The position numbers and the translations under genes were made by a program. Shown here one piece after another: positions 12,780 through 17,107 of a stretch of 17,107 nucleotides of DNA. Each line of letters begins with the position of its first letter. The stretch's first letter is position 1. Origin of the DNA: Candidatus Hydrogenedentota bacterium (lineage in GTDB: Bacteria > Hydrogenedentota > Hydrogenedentia > Hydrogenedentales > SLHB01); the NCBI GenBank assembly GCA_007136375.1, contig SLHB01000260.1:1-17107 (forward strand), written 5' to 3'. Below the pieces are notes generated by a model. That model did no database searches. It worked only from the letters and a program-made list of their open reading frames with translations, and was not told the DNA's origin.

Positions 12780-15374
12780 TTAGGCCGCTTGCGACATGTG
12801 GCTATGAAAGCTGAATTCGCCATTCTCCACGTCCACCGTCACGGTGGACCCTTCTTTCACGCGGCCTTTGAGCAGCTCCATCGCAAGGGGATCCAGCACT
12901 TTCCGCTGGATGACACGCTTCAAGGGCCGCGCGCCGTAGACCGGATCGAAACCCTGCTCCGCGAGCAGTTCGCGGGCGGCGCCGGTCAGCTCTATGGTGA
13001 TGCGCTTCTCGGCGAGACGCTTGGCCAGGCGCTTCAACTGCACTTCGACAATCTGGCGGATGTCCTCCCGCTTCAGCGGGTGGAACACCACGATGTCGTC
13101 GACCCGGTTCAAGAACTCGGGCCGGAAGTGACCGCGAAGCACGCCCAGGACTTCCTTCACCTGGTCCACCTCGTCGCCGCCGTGAGTAAATACCTCGCTG
13201 CCGAGGTTTGATGTCATGATGACGACCGTGTTCTTAAAGTCCACGGTGCGCCCTTGGTTATCGGTCAACCGGCCATCGTCCAGCAATTGGAGCAGAACGT
13301 TAAACACGTCGGCGTGGGCCTTTTCAATTTCGTCCAGCAGCACCACGCTGTAGGGCCGCCGCCGGATGGCCTCCGTGAGCTGGCCGCCCTCGTCGTAGCC
13401 GACGTAGCCGGGCGGCGCGCCGATGAGCCGCGACACCGCGTGCTTCTCCATGTACTCAGACATGTCTATGCGCACCATCGCGTTCTCATCGTCGAACAAC
13501 TGCTCGGCCAAGCTCCGGGCGAGTTCGGTCTTGCCGACGCCCGTCGGTCCGAGGAAGATGAATGACCCGATAGGCCGTTCCGGCTCCTTCAACCCCGCCC
13601 GGGCGCGGCGCACCGCGTCGGACACCACCCGGACGCCTTCTTCTTGGCCGATGACCCGTTGGGCCAACCGTTCCTCCATCTTGACCAAGCGCTCCATCTC
13701 GCCTTCCATCATCTTGGAGACGGGCACGCCTGTCCAGTTGGAGACGATCTTCGCCACGTGTTCCTCGGTTACCTCCTCGTTGAGGAAGCCGCCGTCTTTC
13801 CGCAGTTCCGCGAGGCGGCCGTTCGCTTCATCCAGTTGACGCTGAAGCTCCGTCAATTGGCCATACCGTATCTCGGCCACTTTGCCCAGGTCGCCGGACC
13901 GTTCGGCGATTTCCTCTTGCCGCTTGGCCTCGTCGATCCCGGCGCTGATGCTCCGGATTTGGTCGATGACTTCCTTCTCGGCCTGCCATTGCGCCTTCTT
14001 GGCGTTCAACTCTTCGCGGAGTTGGGCCAACTCGCGCTCGATGCCTTCGCGCATCTCTTGGCCGGCTTTATCCTTCTCCTTCTGTAACGCCAGATGCTCT
14101 ATCTCAAGTTGACGGATGCGCCTATCGAGCACGTCGATTTCATAGGGCATGCTGTCAATCTCGATCCGCAGCCGCGCGCAAGCCTCGTCGACCAAGTCAA
14201 TAGCCTTATCCGGCAAAAACCGGTCGGAGATATACCGGTTGCTCAGCGTCGCCGCCGCCACCAGGGCCGCATCCTGGACGTGCACGCCGTGGTGCACTTC
14301 GTAGCGTTCCTTCAGCCCGCGGAGAATGGCGATGGCGCTCTCCTCGTTGGGCTCACTCACGAACACCGGCTGGAAGCGCCGTTCCAGCGCGGCGTCCTTT
14401 TCGACACGCTTCCGGTACTCATCCAGCGTCGTCGCCCCGATACAGTGTAGATCCCCGCGAGCCAGCGCGGGTTTCAACATATTTGAGGCGTCCATCGCGC
14501 CTTCCGCGGCGCCCGCTCCGACGAGGGTGTGAAGCTCGTCGATAAAGAGGATCACGGCGCCCTCGGCCTCCTGAACCTCGCGGAGGACCGCTTTCAACCG
14601 CTCCTCAAATTCGCCGCGAAACTTCGCGCCGGCGACCAACGCGCCCAAATCAAGGGCGGCGATGCGCTTGTTCTTCAAATTCTCGGGGACGTCGCCCGCG
14701 ACAATGCGCTGGGCCAACCCTTCGGCAATGGCTGTCTTGCCCGTGCCGGGCTCGCCGATGAGCACCGGGTTGTTCTTCGTCCTACGAGTTAACACTTGAA
14801 TGACCCGCCGGATTTCTTCGTCACGGCCAATCACGGGGTCCAACTTACCCGCTCGGGCGAGCTGGGTAAGGTCCCGGCTGTACTTGCCGAGGGCGTCGTA
14901 TGTGGCCTCGGCGTTGGGGTCGGTCACGCGCTGATTTCCGCGCACCTCCTTCAACGCCGTCCAGACGTGGTCTTTCGTGACGCCGAGCCGGCGCAGCAGT
15001 TCACCCGCTCGATCGTTACGGGACTCAAGCATGCCCACCAAGATATGCTCGGTGCTCAGGTACTCGTCCTTCAGGGTCTGAGCCGTCTTCCAGCCCGCAT
15101 TGAGGGCCTGCTGCGCTTCCTGGCCCAGTCCCGGTTGGGCTTGAGTCCCCGAAACCCGGGGCATCTTTTCCAAGGCCGCGCCGATTTCCCGGCGCGCCTG
15201 ATCGCCGTTGACGCCTAGGCGTTGGAGTATCGACGCCACCACGCCGTCTTTTTGCGCCAATAGAGCGTCCAGCATGTGGAGCGAGGTAATCTCGGGATGC
15301 CCTCCCTCCATGGCGGCGTCCATCGCTTGGCTTACCGCCTCCTGCGCTCTAATGGTGAGTTTGTCTAGCCTCAT
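12780..15374 (-). CDS. clpB: ATP-dependent disaggregase ClpB (Hsp100)
   Basis: This hexameric AAA+ chaperone rescues aggregated proteins together with DnaK by threading them through its pore. The 864-residue protein has the normal full length. The N-domain spans about 1-145. AAA-1 has Walker A G207-EPGTGK-T214 and Walker B VILFIDE (273-279). The coiled-coil middle domain (about 405-530), which distinguishes ClpB from ClpA and ClpC, carries long Glu/Lys/Arg-rich helices. AAA-2 has Walker A G608-PTGVGK-T615, and the small C-terminal domain completes the protein. A purine-rich AGGAGGGAGGAG tract precedes the ATG. It is probably transcribed alone: a divergent gene lies upstream and hairpins with a T-tract lie downstream. 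No CIRCE element is seen; instead a sigma-54-type -24/-12 element lies at 15461-15477. Confidence 0.97.
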   Translation of the reverse strand: MRLDKLTIRAQEAVSQAMDAAMEGGHPEITSLHMLDALLAQKDGVVASILQRLGVNGDQARREIGAALEKMPRVSGTQAQPGLGQEAQQALNAGWKTAQTLKDEYLSTEHILVGMLESRNDRAGELLRRLGVTKDHVWTALKEVRGNQRVTDPNAEATYDALGKYSRDLTQLARAGKLDPVIGRDEEIRRVIQVLTRRTKNNPVLIGEPGTGKTAIAEGLAQRIVAGDVPENLKNKRIAALDLGALVAGAKFRGEFEERLKAVLREVQEAEGAVILFIDELHTLVGAGAAEGAMDASNMLKPALARGDLHCIGATTLDEYRKRVEKDAALERRFQPVFVSEPNEESAIAILRGLKERYEVHHGVHVQDAALVAAATLSNRYISDRFLPDKAIDLVDEACARLRIEIDSMPYEIDVLDRRIRQLEIEHLALQKEKDKAGQEMREGIERELAQLREELNAKKAQWQAEKEVIDQIRSISAGIDEAKRQEEIAERSGDLGKVAEIRYGQLTELQRQLDEANGRLAELRKDGGFLNEEVTEEHVAKIVSNWTGVPVSKMMEGEMERLVKMEERLAQRVIGQEEGVRVVSDAVRRARAGLKEPERPIGSFIFLGPTGVGKTELARSLAEQLFDDENAMVRIDMSEYMEKHAVSRLIGAPPGYVGYDEGGQLTEAIRRRPYSVVLLDEIEKAHADVFNVLLQLLDDGRLTDNQGRTVDFKNTVVIMTSNLGSEVFTHGGDEVDQVKEVLGVLRGHFRPEFLNRVDDIVVFHPLKREDIRQIVEVQLKRLAKRLAEKRITIELTGAARELLAEQGFDPVYGARPLKRVIQRKVLDPLAMELLKGRVKEGSTVTVDVENGEFSFHSHMSQAA

Positions 15375-15460
15375 GGCTCCTCCCTCCTCTTCGATTCCCT
15401 GTTCTTTTCACTTGTTCTGTGCGCGTTGATGTGCGTTCACAATACTTCCATGTGAGGAGC

Positions 15461-15477
15461 AGCAAGTCGTGTGCCAA
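15461..15477 (-). promoter_or_regulatory. Sigma-54 -24/-12 promoter facing clpB
   Basis: The minus strand reads TTGGCACACGACTTGCT. This has TTGGCAC at -24 and TTGCT at -12, with exactly ten bases between the GG (15475-15474) and the GC (15463-15462), as RpoN requires. The start would be near 15450, giving a 75-base leader before clpB. Promoters of this class need an enhancer-binding ATPase bound upstream, and two palindromes lie at suitable distance. Confidence 0.6.
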
Positions 15478-15556
15478 CCGAAAAGCCGCCCGAAACGGCG
15501 GATTCCGGCCGGTTTTCGGCCCGAGGCGCGGGCGCATCGCTCCAAACCCAAACAGT

Positions 15557-15577
15557 AACGTTTCAAAATGAAACGTT
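15557..15577. promoter_or_regulatory. Perfect 9+9 bp inverted repeat, likely operator or enhancer site
   Basis: AACGTTTCA (15557-15565) and TGAAACGTT (15569-15577) are exact inverted copies separated by AAA. The centre at 15567 is about 117 bases upstream of the predicted clpB sigma-54 start, typical for an enhancer-binding protein site. It is also about 90 bases upstream of the divergent wzz-like promoter start. The bound regulator is unknown. Confidence 0.6.
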
Positions 15578-15589
15578 CTTGCGCAAGAA
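15576..15589. promoter_or_regulatory. Second palindrome adjoining the first
   Basis: TTCTTGCGCAAGAA is a perfect 14-base palindrome sharing its first two bases with the preceding dyad. Centres of the two dyads are 15.5 bases apart, roughly one and a half helical turns. The different half-site suggests either a second regulator or cooperative binding of a flexible dimer. Confidence 0.5.
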
Positions 15590-15621
15590 AGCGGCATTGC
15601 TTCGTGAAAACGCGCCCAGTA

Positions 15622-15652
15622 TTGACAAAAATGCAAGGCTTTCTGGTACACT
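15622..15652 (+). promoter_or_regulatory. Sigma-70 promoter of the wzz-like gene
   Basis: A perfect -35 TTGACA (15622-15627) is followed after 19 bases by TACACT (15647-15652), which is preceded by TGG as an extended -10 motif. The spacer is two bases longer than ideal, which the extended -10 may offset. The start near 15659 gives a leader of about 35 bases. Confidence 0.55.
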
Positions 15653-15693
15653 AACTCATATCGACAAGCATCTTTCCACCGGGAGCCCGCCTC

Positions 15694-17019
15694 ATGGAGC
15701 CGTTGTACCGCGAGACCTTTGCTTCTATCACCAGCCGCTGGAAAGCCATCGCGGCCGCCGTCGCGATTGTCGCGGCGCTCGCCGTGGTTCGAGAGATCGT
15801 GTCGTCCCCCGGATACGGCGCCGAAACGGTCCTCGTGGTCACGGATGTGCGCTTGGGTCAACTTGGCAGCGCGAGCTCCGTGCCGTTCAAGGAGTTCATG
15901 CCCGAAGCCTTGAACCCGGCGGTGTACCGGGATCTCATCGAATCCCCCCCGATTGTGGGCGCCGTGCTCGCGGAACTCGCCGAGGAGGGCCACTTTGGCA
16001 ATGCGAGCCCCCCTTCGCTGCGGGACTTCCGCGCCTCCCTGCAAGCCCGGGTCACTGAGGTGGACCGGACCACCCGGCCAATTACCTACTCGCCCACAAT
16101 CACACTGCGGGCCGAGGCCGACACGGCGGACAACGCCCAAACGATTGTCCGCGTATGGGAGCGTCACGCCTTGAAAGCCTCCCAGCGGGCCGCGGCGATG
16201 GCGTTGAGCGGCATGACCGACATGCTCGGCAACCAGGAGGAGCGGTTCCGCTTGGCCCTTGAGGACGTTTGGCAGGAATTGGAAGCGTTGCAACAGGAGA
16301 GCGACTTGGACGCCCTCCGCGAGGAGTTGGACCTCCTCGTCAAGCTTCAAAACGACTTGGTCAAGGAGCACGCGCTCTTACAAGCCGAGCTCCGGGGGGC
16401 TGAAGACGGACTAGAGGCCCTCTTGGCGGCGCTGGAGGAGGAGGAGCCCATTTTCGACCTGTTCAAGGCCCCGACGACTACGGCCGTATTCATCGCCCGG
16501 GAACTCGAAGGAAGCCAGCTTGGCGCGGGCGGCGCCATTGAGGACCAGGGCATGCTGACCCAAGAAGTCAACCAGGTCTATTGGGAACAGAAGGGCGAGG
16601 CCCTCGCCCTGCGCCAAACCGCGGCGTCCACACGGGCCCAACTGACAGCGTTGAGCGGTGAGCTCGAGAGCTTGCGATCCCGCCAGCGCGCCGTGCAAGC
16701 GGAGCTTGCGGCCCACCGGCGGCAAGAGACACGCCTGAAGACGGAAGAACAGATCAAGAACACCGTGTACGAGCAGGTGGCCGCGTCGCGGGACATGGTT
16801 ACAGCGGCCCATGACATCGCCACCGGCGGCGCCGCGGAGAGCGTGGCGGCCCTCGGGCTTAACCGGCTCACGGAGGAAATCTATCCGCAGGAGATGACCG
16901 GTTTTCTTGGCCGCCGGGGCCGCGTCATGACGGCCGCGCTCCTCGCGCTGGTCTTTGGCGTGGGCGCTTGCGCCGCCGTGGATGTCGGATGGCCGCGTTT
17001 GAAGGAGTACTCTCGGTGA
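15694..17019 (+). CDS. Wzz/BexD-like polysaccharide chain-length / co-polymerase protein
   Basis: This 441-residue protein is predicted to sit in the inner membrane with both ends anchored and a large periplasmic coiled coil between, the layout of Wzz-type polysaccharide co-polymerases that set chain length or gate export. The first membrane segment spans about 18-34 and the second about 411-432. Between them, regions near 182-250 and 300-360 are Glu/Leu/Arg-rich with heptad-like spacing. There is no C-terminal tyrosine-kinase domain, so it is the adaptor-only form. The proline-rich segment before the second membrane helix is weak (YPQEMTG near 397-403). GGGAG lies eight bases before the ATG. 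The stop overlaps the next ATG (TGATG), so it begins an operon. Assignment rests on topology and general resemblance, so other coiled-coil envelope proteins remain possible. Confidence 0.65.
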   Translation: MEPLYRETFASITSRWKAIAAAVAIVAALAVVREIVSSPGYGAETVLVVTDVRLGQLGSASSVPFKEFMPEALNPAVYRDLIESPPIVGAVLAELAEEGHFGNASPPSLRDFRASLQARVTEVDRTTRPITYSPTITLRAEADTADNAQTIVRVWERHALKASQRAAAMALSGMTDMLGNQEERFRLALEDVWQELEALQQESDLDALREELDLLVKLQNDLVKEHALLQAELRGAEDGLEALLAALEEEEPIFDLFKAPTTTAVFIARELEGSQLGAGGAIEDQGMLTQEVNQVYWEQKGEALALRQTAASTRAQLTALSGELESLRSRQRAVQAELAAHRRQETRLKTEEQIKNTVYEQVAASRDMVTAAHDIATGGAAESVAALGLNRLTEEIYPQEMTGFLGRRGRVMTAALLALVFGVGACAAVDVGWPRLKEYSR

Positions 17020-17107
17020 TGGAAGGGTTCCTGTCCCGGCGTCCGTCAACGAGACCACGGGCTTGCCCTTCCGTTGGCATGGTGCTCGCCTGCTGGGCCG
17101 CGCTGTT
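17019..17107 (+). CDS. Start of an exported protein, truncated at the window edge
   Basis: An ATG at 17019 overlaps the stop of the wzz-like gene by one base, with AAGGAG 11 bases upstream. The 29 visible residues contain a basic stretch (SRRPSTRPR) followed by a hydrophobic run with a cysteine (VGMVLACWAAL). This looks like a secretion signal, possibly that of a lipoprotein. Following a Wzz-like gene, a Wza-type outer-membrane polysaccharide export protein is the most likely product, but the mature part lies outside the window. Confidence 0.5.
   Translation, partial: MEGFLSRRPSTRPRACPSVGMVLACWAAL

Noticed and set aside
15375..15693. A CIRCE heat-shock operator upstream of clpB
   Set aside because: The TTAGCACTC-N9-GAGTGCTAA arrangement is absent; the inverted repeats present have unrelated half-sites.

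Overview
The window is GC-rich, densely coding bacterial chromosome: ten complete protein genes of recognisable family, two CDSs with family-level calls only, one CDS cut by the right edge, and four non-coding gaps that hold most of the regulatory signals. A Wzz/BexD-type chain-length protein followed by a gene with a secretion signal suggests a diderm (Gram-negative-type) cell. GC-rich codon use, a three-part B12-dependent homocysteine methylation locus, a three-gene type III polyketide locus and sigma-54-type promoters would suit an environmental lineage such as Hydrogenedentota, Planctomycetota or the former Deltaproteobacteria. That placement is a guess; there is no rRNA or other strong phylogenetic marker here. 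I see no tRNA, rRNA, CRISPR array, transposase or phage gene.

Layout. (1) 239-1881: a GNAT acetyltransferase (+) converges on a small cyclic-nucleotide-binding-fold protein (-), and their 3' ends overlap by 10 bp. (2) 1882-2752: about 870 bp without a convincing gene, holding a promoter for the leftward gene and, for the rightward genes, a perfect -10 box with an overlapping dyad, a near-consensus sigma-54 element and a GC-rich leader that can fold. (3) 2753-5134 (+): corrinoid protein, MetH-type reactivation-domain protein and homocysteine S-methyltransferase, i.e. methionine synthase split into pieces with no methyltetrahydrofolate (pterin) domain among them. The reactivation protein has lost the recognisable AdoMet-binding loop. 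(4) 10555-5154 (-): thiC, a single-domain rhodanese, a class I methyltransferase, an FAD oxidoreductase and a type III polyketide synthase, all co-directional with short gaps or overlap. The last three look like a small biosynthetic cluster for a methylated and oxidised aromatic polyketide or lipid. (5) 12454-11012 (-): HemY-type protoporphyrinogen/coproporphyrinogen oxidase. (6) 15374-12780 (-): ClpB disaggregase, followed by a series of hairpins and a T-tract. (7) 15375-15693: divergent regulatory region with a strong sigma-54 -24/-12 element facing clpB, two adjoining perfect palindromes, and a sigma-70 promoter facing the polysaccharide genes. (8) 15694-end (+): Wzz-like protein, then the start of a translationally coupled exported protein.

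The parts most worth attention are the split, pterin-less methionine synthase locus with its altered reactivase, and the clpB/wzz intergenic region, where sigma-54 and palindromic sites are spaced as expected for enhancer-dependent control. All calls come from reading the sequence and from knowledge of the families; no database search was run.
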